A stretch of 64,000 nucleotides of DNA from Marsupella aquatica (lineage: Eukaryota; Marchantiophyta). Position 1 is the stretch's first letter. The number at the start of each line of letters is the position of its first letter. The stretch lies in assembly GCA_973895155.1 (NCBI GenBank), contig OZ316897.1:23002001-23066000 (forward strand). Direction: 5' to 3'. This document shows positions 1 through 11,639 of the stretch, in pieces. The notes beneath the pieces are model-generated. The model was not told the origin of the DNA and did not search any database. It saw only the letters and a program-made list of their open reading frames with translations. A program made the translations under genes and the position numbers.

Positions 1-1190
1 GCACCCCAGACCGGACACCAGGCAGCCGAACCTCCACAACGGCCTCCGGTCAGCAGGTCACACGAGAAGGGAGTTGAGCAAAACGCCACGACAATGGCAC
101 CAAGGCGATGCTGCAAGCGACAAACCAAACGGGAAACGAATCTACAGAGACAAAAAAGGGATGGACACATGTCAACACGGGAATGGGGTTTAGGGCATGC
201 ACGGCCACCAAACCTGAATGAGGCAGGGGCGCAAGGCCACCCCCGGCAAGTGACCTCCCACAGGCAAGCCATTATGGCATTAAATGCTCCCGCCTGGCGA
301 GAAGGCCCTCCAGGCTTGGGGGGCACACGCGTGCTCTCCCCCTCCCCAAACCCCTGCGCACCTGGCCACCACACGTCTTTGCTGTTCTCTGCCTCTGCCT
401 CCGCGATTTCAGATGCAACATAAAGACCATAATACAAAAATGACTAAAATACTAAAAGCTTGACCATACAGATCGGATATCTACTCTGTTCACCGTAATT
501 AGTGTGACTAACACTAATTCGAGAGCACCCATTCAGGGTCTAGTCACACTATTTTTGCGCACATGAGTTAGTGTTACTGTGGTCTTAAGAGTGGAAAGAT
601 AGAGAGAAAAACACTATTTTAGAAAATCCACAACAATTAGTGTTCCTTTGGACTCAAGATCATCCATTTTTTACAAGCAATTTAAACTAAAGTGGAAAAA
701 ATGTTTAATTGAAAACTGACAAAAATTAGTGTTACTTGGACTCAAAATCAGTTTTACCACCCGCGGTTTGTTTGGAGTTCATTTTGATTTGGAGACTAAG
801 CTTTCCTTGTCACGTGAGATTTTCAATTTTGTCTTCCTTCATCTATTGCGTCTTTCAGCAAGTGACATTTTGGGGATGCGTTTGAGTATGCGGCATATTG
901 CTTCTCTCCCAATGACTCTACATCTGGGGTTTCTCAGCTATTTCAGGTCTTTGCTCATAGTGAGGTCTATTTTTATGGCAATTACTTGGTTCTTGGGAGC
1001 TTGTCCACTTTTTGTAGAGGTTAACTCAGTCTTGGGTTGAACTATGGTCAGTATGTTAACTAGAATTTTCTCTAACCCTAGTTGAAGAGATTGGTCCTTA
1101 TCTTCCAAGTTCTAAACGGTGTGAACACACACAAGAGAGTTCTTAAGAGAGAACAGAGGGCATATAGCAAGCGATGAGAGCTATGGTGAT
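1..1190. other. No gene recognised; AT-rich repeat-like DNA
   Basis: Only short, low-complexity ORFs are present and none resembles a known family. The motif TTAGTGTTAC or close variants recurs around 500-745, next to 'ggactcaa', which suggests a small degenerate repeat. The first ~420 bases are more GC-rich and cut off by the window edge. Confidence 0.4.
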
Positions 1191-1735
1191 GCTTGAGTAG
1201 ACACATAACCATTAAAAAAGCTTTGTCTTCCCATGGACATAGTTGACCTTGAGGCAAATCACGTAACTATTGAGCAAGTGTATGTTTGGAGTGTTTTTCC
1301 TGATCTGATTTCTCCCCACACGTTTGACCATGGCCAAGGAGACAATCATGGGGTGTTTGGGCCCTGGCTATTGGAGAGATTTTGTATTACCTACTTTGTA
1401 GATGGGTTTGCTTACAAATGCGGGTGAAAGGCATTTACTTCTTAGGACTATAATAATTATTGTAGTTAGGCTAATTGTAGGCACTTGATGAGGTTAGTCA
1501 TGCACTAATCGATATATGCACTAGCAACAGTTAACATGGAACTGAAGCTCATTGCTAAGGAGCCATCTCAGACCTAGGAGAACTGTATTGTGGAGACTTG
1601 GTACTCCCAACCAACCTATTTAGACTATAGTACAGCTCTCATATGTGTTCCGAAGGAGTAGCCTCTTGGGGGTGAATTACTTATTTCTTTTGTTGACTTC
1701 TTATTTGTTGGATGTTCACATGTGCATAATGTTGT
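1190..1735 (+). repeat. Degenerate copia LTR fragments
   Basis: Two stretches (about 1190-1290 and 1540-1735) align by eye with the middle and end of the LTR that is intact at 12,515-12,858. Both keep the order 'aagctc..tgtgttcc..gga..tagcct..ggtgaat..' found there. They are strongly diverged, with no internal coding region or target duplication. They look like old relics of the same LTR family as the elements at 12.5 and 54.7-62.8 kb. Confidence 0.5.
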
Positions 1736-1770
1736 GAATGATTGTGCTCAACTCAATGACCATTTTGCAA

Positions 1771-1960
1771 AAAACCATCATATTAAGTAGACTGTCATAA
1801 AATTCATATATGTTCAATACATGTACAAAACTTGTGTTCTCTGTTTATGTACCATCCGTGGTCTAATACCATTGGTGCACTAATGCTGACTGGGCCTAAG
1901 CATTGATCCCTTACAATAGCACTAACCCTCCTTGTTCCAAATCATGTATAGGTGGGTGCT
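1771..1960 (+). repeat. Dispersed repeat, copy A
   Basis: This stretch matches 63,196-63,390 in the same orientation. Both contain 'tggtctaataccat', then 'gcctaagcat' or 'gcctaggcat', then 'cactccttgttccaaa'-like sequence. The family is not recognised. It may be the leader or end of another retroelement. Confidence 0.5.
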
Positions 1961-1969
1961 GCAATGCTT

Positions 1970-2195
1970 GAGGAGATATTAGTATCTCCGGCCCAAGCAT
2001 TGAAGAGGTGTTGCAAAGAGTATCTAGTGTTGAGAAAATATCAATATCTCCCAAACCCGTGCTTAGCAAAAATAACATTCACAATGACAAACCCATGATC
2101 ATCCAACACACAAGTAATCAACACCAAGAGATACATGGTTCACCTCAACATATATAGGCTACGTCCATGGGAACACAAAAGAAGTCTACAACACG
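1970..2195 (-). repeat. Degenerate LTR fragment, inverted
   Basis: This aligns by eye with the reverse orientation of the same LTR family (compare 54,690-54,800): 'gacaaacccatgatcatcc', 'agagatacatggttcacctc' and 'ggctacgtccatgggaacac' keep their order. It is inverted relative to the fragments at 1190-1735 and directly borders the tandem array. Confidence 0.5.
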
Positions 2196-3067
2196 TATTC
2201 GTAATACAAGATCTCACATAACATGCTTTCAGTTATGATGTTGGGGGTCACAACTATGACTACATCATTCTCCTGCACTCCCTTCAAAGTTTCCTTTATG
2301 TACTTCCAGTTTTCATAAGGTGCTTCTTTTATCCATAATCGATTAGGGCTACCAGAGCAGATGTTGGGGGTCACAACTATGACTACATCATTCTCCTGCA
2401 CTCCCTTCAAAGTTTCCTTTATGTACTTCCAGTTTTCATATGGTGCTCCTTTTATCCATAATCGATCAGGGCTACCAAAGCAGATTTTCACCGCGTTCTC
2501 CATGTAGGCAATGAAGCTCACGCGAACTACCATGTTGGGGGTCACAACTATGACTACATCATTCTCCTGCACTCCCTTCAAAGTTTCCTTTATGTACTTC
2601 CAGTTTTCATATGGTGCTCCTTTTATCCATAATCGATCAGGGCTACCAAAGCAGATTTTCACCGCGTTCTCCATGTAGGCAATGAAGCTCACGCGAACTA
2701 CCATGTTGGGGGTCACAACTATGACTACATCATTCTCCTGCACTCCCTTCAAAGTTTCCTTTATGTACTTCCAGTTTTCATATGGTGCTCCTTTTATCCA
2801 TAATCGATCAGGGCTACCAAAGCAGATTTTCACCGCGTTCTCCATGTAGGCAATGAAGCTCACGCGAACTACCATGTTGGGGGTCACAACTATGACTACA
2901 TCATTCTCCTGCACTCCCTTCAAAGTTTCCTTTATGTACTTCCAGTTTTCATATGGTGCTCCTTTTATCCATAATCGATCAGGGCTACCAAAGCAGATTT
3001 TCACCGCGTTCTCCATGTAGGCAATGAAGCTCACGCGAACTACCTGGAATTCATACTCACTACGCAC
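2186..3067 (-). CDS. Repetitive ORF made of 57-residue units
   Basis: This 293-codon ORF is produced by the tandem array. Each 57-residue unit includes VRVSFIAYMENAVKICFG, then a stretch with WIKGAPYENWKYIKETLKG, then QENDVVIVVTP. No family was recognised. The unit looks like a fragment of a genuine protein-coding exon that was captured and amplified. No intact flanking gene, signal peptide or clear promoter is visible, so translation is doubtful. The frame may simply survive because the period is a multiple of three and the copies are young. Confidence 0.3.
   Translation of the reverse strand: MRSEYEFQVVRVSFIAYMENAVKICFGSPDRLWIKGAPYENWKYIKETLKGVQENDVVIVVTPNMVVRVSFIAYMENAVKICFGSPDRLWIKGAPYENWKYIKETLKGVQENDVVIVVTPNMVVRVSFIAYMENAVKICFGSPDRLWIKGAPYENWKYIKETLKGVQENDVVIVVTPNMVVRVSFIAYMENAVKICFGSPDRLWIKGAPYENWKYIKETLKGVQENDVVIVVTPNICSGSPNRLWIKEAPYENWKYIKETLKGVQENDVVIVVTPNIITESMLCEILYYEYVL
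2238..3044. repeat. 171-bp tandem array
   Basis: Unit starts are at 2361, 2532, 2703 and 2874, exactly 171 bp apart, and the four full units look identical or nearly so. A shortened 123-bp unit begins at 2238 and lacks the last 48 bp of the unit. Diverged pieces of the same unit continue to about 3180. Near identity implies recent expansion or homogenisation. As 171 is 57 codons, the array keeps one reading frame open on the minus strand. Confidence 0.9.
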
Positions 3068-3069
3068 TG

Positions 3070-4440
3070 TTTGAATTCATACTCTAGGTTGTTCGAGTGA
3101 GCTTCATTTCATACATGTAGAACCTGATGAAAATCTGCTATATCTACGCACTGTTCGAATTCAGGTATGAACAGTGCCTAGTAAGCTTAGCCTCTTCAAG
3201 AGTCAAGAAGTGCAATTCTCTGCACATGCAATTTTTGTGAAGTTTGCTCTCACCGACAAGCGCAACCTATTGTCGACTCCCGTGTCTGAATTGCAATTAT
3301 CAAGGTGAATTGTATAGGGGGTTGTGCAGTTTTCACATTGTGCTCCACATTTCAATCACTCAGTAAATAAAGAAAGCAAACTATGTGCAGTTTTCTGCAA
3401 TTGCAACAATCTGTTTTCAATATTCGAAGTAAATTGTGCACTTCTCACTCTGTGAATTGCAACTAGCTGTAAGAGCAATTTCAAGTAAATGTTGCGCTTT
3501 TTGAGTATTGTCAGTACTCGGTGCAAGCTAGGGTACTAACAAATTTGCACTTAGCAAGGGATGAACAAATGACTGCACTAATGCCAGTCAGCATCTAAAC
3601 CCGGTGTCCATTTAGGCCTTATGACCACATCTCGAGTCAAGAAACTCCAGACATGTGATGCCACCCACATTCAATTAGTGCAGATTCCGACCATTCAAAG
3701 CTTAGATTACGCAAAAAGGAGATTGGGTGTTGTACACAGAAAAATTGATCCTAATTTCTCAGCAGCAAAGGCCATCCCTAACTTTTTGAAAGCTCTACCT
3801 TGAGATCCGTCTATAGCCTAACTTCTCGGAGCGTATCGACGACGATGGCCTGATAATGGTCGAACTACAACCTAAATATCATGTTACTCGATGCCTCCAG
3901 TCTAAGAACAGACTTCACTCACAGAGAACAATGGAACCTCGAGGAAATCCTATGTCAAATCGCAGATGCTCACATTCCGCGCTGGAGGCTGCTGTCTCCA
4001 TCCGATTTGTGGGGGGATCAAATCGGTACAGAACCACTTGTGCACTGCCATGAAATCTGTGCTAAATTCTGCTCCCAAGTCCTCTCTGGCATCTGTCTTG
4101 AAGTCTGCCCTAGTTCTGCACCGAAGCATGATCTGGAGGAAGCATTCAATTTGAACATAGGATTCCCCAGTATCCCTAAAGTTGGTCCCCCATTGTGTCG
4201 CGATGGAGAATATCGAGAGAATGTATCTTGTGTCCCTCCCCGCGCAAATATTAATAACCTACCATACACAATTTGCAGTTCACAATCAGAAAGAAAGGAA
4301 TGAAGGTTTGACCTAAAACCGATTCACTCATTCACTAGAAAGGAAGTCTAAATGTACCTCTAATAAGGTGGCAAAATAGATATCGGCTGAGACCGGAAGA
4401 CTAGATAAGGTAGAGTAGAAAAAATATGACAATCGATAAA
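3070..4440. other. Intergenic, no recognised gene
   Basis: The start holds diverged pieces of the 171-bp unit. About 3190-3560 is rich in 'gtgca' and 'tgcaatt' words and resembles the interior of the MITE at 5152-5578, but no ends were found. The overlapping ORFs at 3621-4303 show no recognisable domain. Confidence 0.4.
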
Positions 4441-4472
4441 CTCGCCGAGTTACCTTTTTCGAGTGAGATCAA

Positions 4473-4931
4473 TCAGCGCAGATAGGCAGGGATCTTGATG
4501 CGAACGAACAGAATGCTCATGATGTAAGCAATCGAGACAAACGAAACTCCTGCGGCGACGAACGAAAGCCGCACACTGCGGGCGCGCGTCTTGTCCGTGG
4601 CCAGATCCAGCATCACAATTCCCACTCCGCCCAGCACAAACATGAAGCCGGACGAGAGCCCCTCGATGATGTACTGTCCATTGACGCGACCGGGAAGAAA
4701 AACCACAGGGCGGACCGCCCCTGTGACGGGATCCTGCGTGCTGCCAATGCTGGGCGGCTCAACGATCACATCATACACGAATCCGGAAATGACGAGGAAA
4801 TACGAAACCAGGACGAGAGCGAAGACCGTCATCGCTGTGGGCAGCGATAGTGCCGGCACTTTGAGGCGCAATCGGGGCACTCGCAGTGCATGGTAGGGTA
4901 GCTGCAGCAGTAACAGCACCGGATCCGCCAT
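4473..4931 (-). CDS. OSTC: Oligosaccharyltransferase complex subunit OSTC
   Basis: Single-exon gene for 152 residues, close to the ~149 usual for OSTC/DC2. OSTC is a small ER-membrane subunit of the oligosaccharyltransferase that N-glycosylates nascent proteins; in animals it links the complex to the translocon. The family core is easily read: an AMTVFALVLVSYFLVISG membrane segment, then YDVIVEPPSIGS, then VNGQYIIEGLSSGFMFVLGG as the second membrane segment, and a third ending in VRIKIPAYL. The start is set at MADPVLLLL because it matches the family N-terminus (short lead, then RVPRLRLKVP). The frame stays open upstream for 36 more codons without family resemblance. A MITE begins about 220 bp upstream of the start codon. 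Confidence 0.93.
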   Translation of the reverse strand: MADPVLLLLQLPYHALRVPRLRLKVPALSLPTAMTVFALVLVSYFLVISGFVYDVIVEPPSIGSTQDPVTGAVRPVVFLPGRVNGQYIIEGLSSGFMFVLGGVGIVMLDLATDKTRARSVRLSFVAAGVSFVSIAYIMSILFVRIKIPAYLR

Positions 4932-5151
4932 CGCTGCTGGAACTTCGCTCTTCGTCTCTGAAAGTCGAGAGAGGCAGCTCTTGAATTCAATTTCTGAAAC
5001 GGGAGTTTGCACCAACGAACGTTTTGCCTTACAAATCAATGGCTCCCTCTACTTGGGAAGGAAGCAGAGGATCACCGTTCTGCATCTTCAGTGAACAGAG
5101 GACGGCCGAGAAAACAGGAAGTGCGCATTAAGTCCACGCGAGTGAAGTGTA

Positions 5152-5578
5152 CAGTCGTCTCTCTCTAAGTGCACAACCCGTGGGCAGTACACGGGGGTTT
5201 GCACTACCGGTTAAGTGCAAACCTGTAGAATAGTGCATTTATGGATAAGTGTGCATGGTTTACATCTCTTTCTTAAATGTGCAACGCATTTCCCTCGATG
5301 AACAGTCGTATAACTCCCACCCTACCCCGTGCAATTTTCACTTTACTCAAAAATACTAAGCACTTATCAGGAAGCAAAATTTGATGGAATTGTGTGCTTA
5401 CTGAGAAGTGTTCATGTACACTTATAAAGGGTTTGCATTCATGAATTTCTTTTATCTAAAAAATTCAGGTTATTATTACTTTACAAAGGTGCAAAGTATG
5501 GGCACAAAAGGGAAGCATGTGACCCCTTGCAGTTATTTATTTGCACTTAAGGTATGTTCACTTAGGGAGAGATGACGG
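5152..5578. mobile_element. MITE, Tc1/mariner-like ends, TA duplication
   Basis: The ends are inverted repeats: CAGTCGTCTCTCTCTAAGTG on the left and the complement of CACTTAGGGAGAGATGACGG on the right. A TA dinucleotide flanks each side (5150-5151 and 5579-5580), as expected for Tc1/mariner insertions. There is no coding capacity. A second family member lies at 54,018-54,398. Superfamily assignment rests only on the TA flank and the CAGT-type terminus. Confidence 0.7.
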
Positions 5579-5580
5579 TA

Positions 5581-6791
5581 CTGGATGGACAGTGCTGAGC
5601 TTCCGGCCCACAGTGCCACAGTGAGTGAGGAAGAGGCAAGGAGAAAACGGCTCTTCTTTGTCTTCATTTATGTTACAAAACTTGTTTTTTGAGTCATCCT
5701 AGCTAGTCCATTAGCAGTGACATTATTATGGCTCTCCAATGTGAGAAAAGGAAAAGTAGAAATCAATAGTTGATGAGGAAAAATCATTTCATTTCCCACC
5801 CCAGAATATGGTTGGTTTCCTGTCTAGAAGCCAACCATTGGGGCTATGGTCTAGAGTTAAGCTTCTAGACCACAGCCCTTCATCTAGCCTCTAGTCTCAA
5901 TTTTATCGTCAGGTTGATAAAAGCTAACAGATCGAGTGTGACTTGCTACCACTAGAATAAAGTTAAGGGCACACTACAAGACCACTGAGACAGTCTGAGG
6001 CGACTGACAAGGATACCGAGGGTGTGCATAAGTCTGTTGGGTTTCCTTACATGAGACGGAGACCTGTACTTTTTTTTTTCCTTTGCACGAATAGGAAATC
6101 CATTTTTCCATCCATCCAAATGATTGATTATCATTGAAGTCTCGAAACTACACTGCACTGCGCACGTAGACGGAGAACACATTCAGAGGGATGACAACGT
6201 GGTAGGCCTTCAGGGAAACGCGCAGAGCCAGAATTGGTCCCACTGAAATTAGCTAATGGGGGGGGGGGGCGAGGGTAGAGCTGGTCAGATGGATGCAAGC
6301 GTTGCCAACATGAAGAATGAAGGATTCATCTGACTGTGGCTACCAATGGCTATCTTGTAGCATGTACCATAAACATTTAGTGTCACGTTCTACTCTTACG
6401 GGAAAGAATCCAACTTGTTTTTTGGTCAGATGATTGTTTGGGGAGAATCCCTACCGGCCGTTCATGACTGAGTTCAAAAAACTTAATAAACTTACAATTT
6501 AAGGATCTCCACAATCCCATGGACAAATAGCTGACCTGGCCTTGATAATTTATGTGATCCAAGACATGATTTATCTGGTATTTGTGGTGTACGGACATGT
6601 CCTTACTGCGACTCTGCTTGCTGAATGTGAGGAAGGCATGTCTGTAGTCAATGGTATCATAGGTATCCTTTATGTACTAAGGAAAATTGCCATTATTTCT
6701 ACATCGAACTGGGCGTAACTTGTCGTTTAGGTCTGCACCCAAGCCGCAACTTTAGTTCACAAAACGCAACTTTAGTTCACAAAATGTGCAG
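5581..6791. other. Intergenic, no recognised gene
   Basis: No convincing exon is seen. A run of 12 G lies near 6257. A 20-bp unit containing 'gcaactttagttcacaaaa' is duplicated in tandem at about 6745-6784. Confidence 0.4.
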
Positions 6792-6917
6792 GTCCAGGAT
6801 TATGCAAAATCAGCGGGTAGTGTTACCCTCGAAGGAGGCCTGAAGCCAGCATATTTTTATCATACTCCAGAGGGTATTGAATTGCGGATTGAGACTCGGA
6901 GTTTTCTTTGGTCATGA
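6792..6917 (+). CDS. Possible terminal exon, unidentified
   Basis: A good acceptor (tgtgcag) precedes an open segment of 41 codons that includes LEGGLKPAYFYHTPEGIELR and ends at TGA. Composition and reading look protein-like, and the pattern faintly recalls the GLYYMDCQPDGI..VELRIDV segment of the transposase at 22.8-26.5 kb. No further exons were placed upstream, so this could be a gene fragment or a transposase relic rather than an active gene. Confidence 0.25.
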   Translation, partial: VQDYAKSAGSVTLEGGLKPAYFYHTPEGIELRIETRSFLWS

Positions 6918-8477
6918 ATGAAAAACCGATTCCTCGCATTTCATTGGAGACTTTGTAAAGCTAAAAAAAGCCAGTTCTGGAGGAATTTGTTAGGTCAGTA
7001 GTAGCTCACCAACTTTCAATCAGCACTGTGAAAGAACTCCATGAACCTGACGTCTTAGGTAATGGGTGTCCGCTATTTAACTCGTAATTCCCTTGGTTTG
7101 TGTTTGGTCTCTGGAATGACGGACCATTTCATTATGACTCTAGTGCACAGTTGTGATTTGCTTCATGGAGTTCTCTCCTCGCTTTTCCAAATACGGGCTG
7201 AGAGGAAGACCCACAGATCTTGGATTGGGTTTGCTAACGAAAACTTGGACAAGCGATGTGTTTCTCAACATGGAGCAGCGTGCACTGTAGTTCTCAGGTA
7301 GGCCGTATGCATTGTCTGCTGAGTCTTCTGCTCAAAGAGAGGTGGAATGTTGATGGGATCACAAATGGCAACGAGTCATCAATAGTGACGGTAGCAGCCG
7401 CATCCATCGAGGCTCCTCGGTCAGTCGGATCGATATAAATAAAGATGGCACCAATCAAAACTGATCATCGTTGCCAGGCGTCCATACATCGATCAACCAC
7501 TCTTTCTCCGTTTCATTGACGATGTCTGAAACCGAACTTCATAACCGTGACCAGGCTATCTACATCAATTTAAAGAGAAATTAAGTCATTGAGAGACTCC
7601 AGACAACGGTGACACATATGTGCACCATGGAATAACTCTATACATTTGAATGTTTCTTTCGTGTACACAAAATCGACAGCTTTTCGAGATAAAGGAGAAT
7701 TTTGGGGTCAAATTGCTTTACAAAAGGTCCAATGTCGTTCGTGATTACGAGTAAGTATCCATCCTGGCCACGGTCCATGCTCCGGAGCCATTCTAGGTTG
7801 AGCTCATGAGGTGGAAGTATACCAGAGCTGAATAAAGCTTGTTACAGCACTTCAGCCTACCCCACCAAGTTGCCTCTTCGTAACTTGACACGAAGGCCGC
7901 CAAGGACGGTGCTTAACGACGGAGAAGATAGCAACGAAGCATATTAGAATTCTGACCGGAAGGTTATGATGATAGACTTTTCTGCTGCAAAATGATGCAC
8001 AGAGCGCATCTCTTCGCCTTTCTCTCCCTTCTATAATAGCTAATCCCATTATCTGGGTGAGTAATGCATTGCTCTTTTTTACACCAGGAGCTGTAATAAT
8101 CCCCTCCACCCAAGCGTCTGGTTGGATGGCTTCGACAAACGCTCCGTAAGAATAGTGTCTCTCTCTTCTAGGAATTTGAAGATAGCGCCACGAATACAAT
8201 AACTGACTTGTCATTACGAACTCTTGCAGTCATAAGATTAATGAATGGCAGTCTAGGGAAGAGAACTCACACTGAGCTCTGTATCAGTCCACCTTAAGGG
8301 CAGATGGATAAATCGCTTGGAAGCACGCACAAGTGCTCCTTTCGCTGGTCCCCACGAATATCACCTCCCATGATCACTTCTGAATGAAGACAGTCTTCCC
8401 AGGATTGCTTTGACTTCCATATCCAATCCAAGCAGCTTTCCAGTACTGTACTGTCCCCTGCAATCCACACTGGCAGG
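6918..8477. other. No firmly supported gene; possible 3' exons of the minus-strand gene
   Basis: Minus-strand open segments at 8294-8581 (includes VWIAGDSTVLESCLDWIWKS) and about 8050-8214 (includes YGAFVEAIQPDAWVEGIITA) look somewhat protein-like. They could be downstream exons of the gene ending here at 8478. Splice phases were not resolved. Confidence 0.3.
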
Positions 8478-9760
8478 CTACCGCAAATGAGTTTCTGCGC
8501 GTCGTCGATTGTCAGGAGAGTTGGGTCCATACGGGCCGGGATATGATTGCTGACGACGAATATCAGGGGAGCTGGGTACATACAATCCCGAACTCGAGTG
8601 TCGGCGAAGGTCTGGAGAATTCGGCACGTTTAGTGAACCTGAGCCAGAGGGATAGCGGCCGCCAATAATCGGAGAAACTGGCACGAATTGTCCAGATGGT
8701 CCGAGGGATAACTTTCTTATGTCGGGAGATTGGGGAGCTACCGCTGCTCGCCTGATTGGAGAACTAGAAGGCGAGGGGAGTACAAATTGATCGTCTGAGC
8801 CAGTCACCTCTCGCAAAACGTCATCAACAGCCCTCTCCAAGTCCTCTATTCGCATCGCCATCTCGTCGAGTGGAAGGAATGTGGTCAAGGTGTCCACTTT
8901 TTCAGAGCAATAGCATCACATCACGCAGACACTCGTCATCGACAGTTCTTAACAATTTAACAATCAACCCAAATGGCCCCCAAGCAAAAGCGTGGTAATG
9001 TTTTATTCTAATACTGACCTATAAAATATACATGAATGGTTTGCCCACATAGACCGAAATGGAGGATATTTCTCACGAGAATGGCGTCCGACATCGATTG
9101 AAATCTCGATTGCTGTATTACAGAGCAAGGCAAGACGAAAACACAGGTGAGTCTTACGAACATATGGCATGACATTTCGTAAGACGGAGCCATAATGATG
9201 ACCAAAATAGATGTTCAGTACGACTTTATTCAGTCCCGGTAATACCGAAGTATATGTTATGGAGACGCTTGAAACAGGTGCAATCAAAGCAACCTCAGTA
9301 CTTCGCGCAAAAACCACGAACTCACCATTTGTTGGAGAAGATTTTGAACCTGACAAAAGACCAACACGGACATATTAGCACTCGCCGAATAATATATGGA
9401 TCTCTCCCTGTTAAAATTAGAGACGTGCGGAATAAAAAACATGTCGGAGGAAAGGCCATAGCTTCGTAATGTCTTACAAAAGCGGTGAGGTCAGCGGTGC
9501 TCTGCTGATGGTCAGTGGCCGAGATCGCTTCTTGTCCCACGGGTTCATGCAAGGCAGGCCCGAGGGAAAAACTGGAACTGGTCCCATATTTGGCTTCTTG
9601 AGCGCGAAGGAAAGGGGAATCCATTGGATTCCTCATGAAGGGAGAATCCTTCACACATTTCCCACAGACAAAATCAGAACTCTTGCTGTCGCATTTGCAA
9701 GACCGAACGCAAGTAGACAGCCAACACAGCGTAACACAGCTTGTGGATCAACAACTAGGT
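8478..9760 (-). CDS. Unidentified gene with Ser-Pro-Asp-x-Arg repeats
   Basis: Two minus-strand segments look coding. The upstream one (about 9750-9489) has a cysteine pattern SCKCDSKSSDFVCGKC followed by KDSPFMRNPMDSPFLR, and ends at a good GTAAGA donor. The downstream one (8897-8478) starts with an acidic helix-like stretch (MAMRIEDLERAVDDVLREV). It continues with irregular repeats of VPxSPDxRR separated by Ser/Gly/Pro-rich spacers, and ends at a possible GTAGCC donor. The SPDxR motifs fit a proline-directed kinase consensus, so it may be a disordered phosphoprotein. Joining the two segments is inference; intervening exons near 9.0-9.4 kb are uncertain and no family was recognised. Confidence 0.4.
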
Positions 9761-9799
9761 TGCGACAGCTAGTATTTCCACTGGAGTACAGATCCGAGT

Positions 9800-10920
9800 A
9801 ATAAAGTAATTGTTCACGGCTGGAAGGCAGATGTAGCGTCTTTCAAACAAAGCCGTTAACTAGAAACACAGACCAGACAGGAATACCAGCACATTACAGA
9901 GATGTTTTTAAAGCTTCCCATTCATACTGCGTCGCAGAATATAAGCTGAATCGTTAACTCACTCACTCACTCACTTAGACACGCACCATACATGTAAATC
10001 GCCATTTTACATATTCTCAGAAGCACAGGATACATACGCAAACCGCCACTTCATATGAACAAGGCTAAATTCTGGTATCACCACTTTGCACACACAAAAG
10101 TCTCTACTCTTCAATGCGATGGAAAGAGTCTGTAAGGTAGGCAGGTACCATGACCCCTGGGCGAACAGTGTGCACTCAAAACAATTGATGCTCCTACTCT
10201 CCGCGATTCTCTTGGTTTTCGATCTTCTCGTCGGAATGGCAGGCATTTCCCGACATCTTCAATCCCGGACGTCGTCACAGACTCGTGCTCACGTCGAAGA
10301 AACCCACGCCCTGCCCTGCCTTCATTTATTTCTCTTGTGTCAAGCCTCCTGTCCTACGCCTCCATGTGTTGTGAGACTGACAACGGAATGATGTTTCCTC
10401 CGATGCAATTTGGGTGACAGAAAGCTCACGAAGTCCTCCTCCCTAAAGCCATGCTGCTGCACCCACGTCCTGCCACCCCTCCCCTCCACACAGACAAAGG
10501 GGAGAGAACTAGAGAAGTACTCCTTCCGAGTTCCACAACGTGCACTCGCTTGAGCCCCCAAAATTAGAAGTTAGCAGTGGAATGTCCCCAAACAGCGAGA
10601 GAAGACAGGGAGGGGAAGTTAATGAGGTGAAGTTATTAGCCTCCGAGCATCATTCTGACAAGCTCGCGGCACGACTGTCGTCGTCAGAGAGCCACCCGCT
10701 GCAGTGCTGCACGGTACAGCCGACGACAAACGTCGCGCACATTGGTGAGGTCTGTGCGGTCTGTGACTCTGTGAGGTCTGTGAGGCGGAGGCGATCCAGC
10801 GCTCTCTCTGGTTGCCCTCCCACCGACTCCACACCAGACTGATCTAGTCTGGCGCTCTGCTCAGCTCAGCTCAGCTCACTTCTGCTGAGTTGGGCTGAGT
10901 CGCGTTGAGCAGAGCAGGGT
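9800..10920. other. Intergenic, no recognised gene
   Basis: Overlapping ORFs on both strands are compositionally driven and share no family resemblance. A short (ctca)n run lies near 9957. Confidence 0.4.
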
Positions 10921-10921
10921 A

Positions 10922-11110
10922 TGAAATGACAGGATTGGAATGGCGAGGAGCTGACGAGAGAGGATCACGCACCGCCGGGGCATGAAATGACAGGAATAAT
11001 GGAACGGCGAGCAGCTGACGAGAGAGGATCACGCACCGCCGGGGCATGAAATGACTGGAATGGAACGGCGAGCAGCTGAGCAGCTGAGCAGAGAGGATCA
11101 TGCAGCGCCG
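10922..11110. repeat. Three-copy ~63-bp tandem repeat
   Basis: The unit runs from 'atgaaatgacaggaa' through 'gagagaggatcacgcaccgc' and occurs three times, the last copy with a small 'gagcagct' duplication. It is preceded by short 'agctc' repeats at about 10,860-10,880. No function is apparent. Confidence 0.75.
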
Positions 11111-11540
11111 CTGTTCTCTCCTTTCCTGTCTACAGTGCTTCCACCTTCGGCAGTCGGCACTCTATCCACTCCCGCTGCCTTTTCAGATTGCGCATGGGAC
11201 CCGCACACTACGAGACGCGGACCTACCCCTACTTCGCACCCCCAGACCCCAGAGGCCCAGACTACCTCAGTTTCTTGTACACCCACGATCTACGGTATTC
11301 GCCACGCTCGTATACAGAAAAGTATGAAAAAAGTATGAAAAAATAAATGAATCTGAAGCCCAGATGGACTGAGGTGTTGTCCCTGCCCACCCCCATAGAC
11401 CGCATAAACTTATCAGTGAGTTAACATTGAAAAGGAAAGGAGACTGGGTGCGTTTTGAAAGGAAATTTGGGGCGGGGTCTTGTTTTTGTGGAAGGCACCT
11501 TCAGGAGTTTGGGCCTGAGCAATAAACTAACACTTCGGGA

Positions 11541-11636
11541 AATGACGTTTCACTATTGTGAATAAGGCCCTGATAAGTCCTTTACTGCTCTTGCCCAGAC
11601 TACTCAGGGCCTTATTCACAAAAGTGAAACATCATT
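11541..11636. mobile_element. Small fold-back (palindromic MITE-like) sequence
   Basis: Arms of about 33 bp (11,541-11,573 and 11,604-11,636) are inverted copies with few mismatches; both carry the core 'gtgaataaggccctga' or its complement. They are separated by 30 bp. Transcribed, this would form a long hairpin. No target duplication was identified. Confidence 0.6.
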
Positions 11637-11639
11637 GTT

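Noticed and set aside
2238-3044. Centromeric alpha-like satellite because of the 171-bp period
   Set aside because: Only about five units, no alpha-satellite similarity, and the organism is not a primate; the shared period is coincidental.
10540-10842. Overlapping ORFs on both strands around 10.5-10.9 kb
   Set aside because: Several frames are open at once owing to GC-rich composition, with no domain or splice support.
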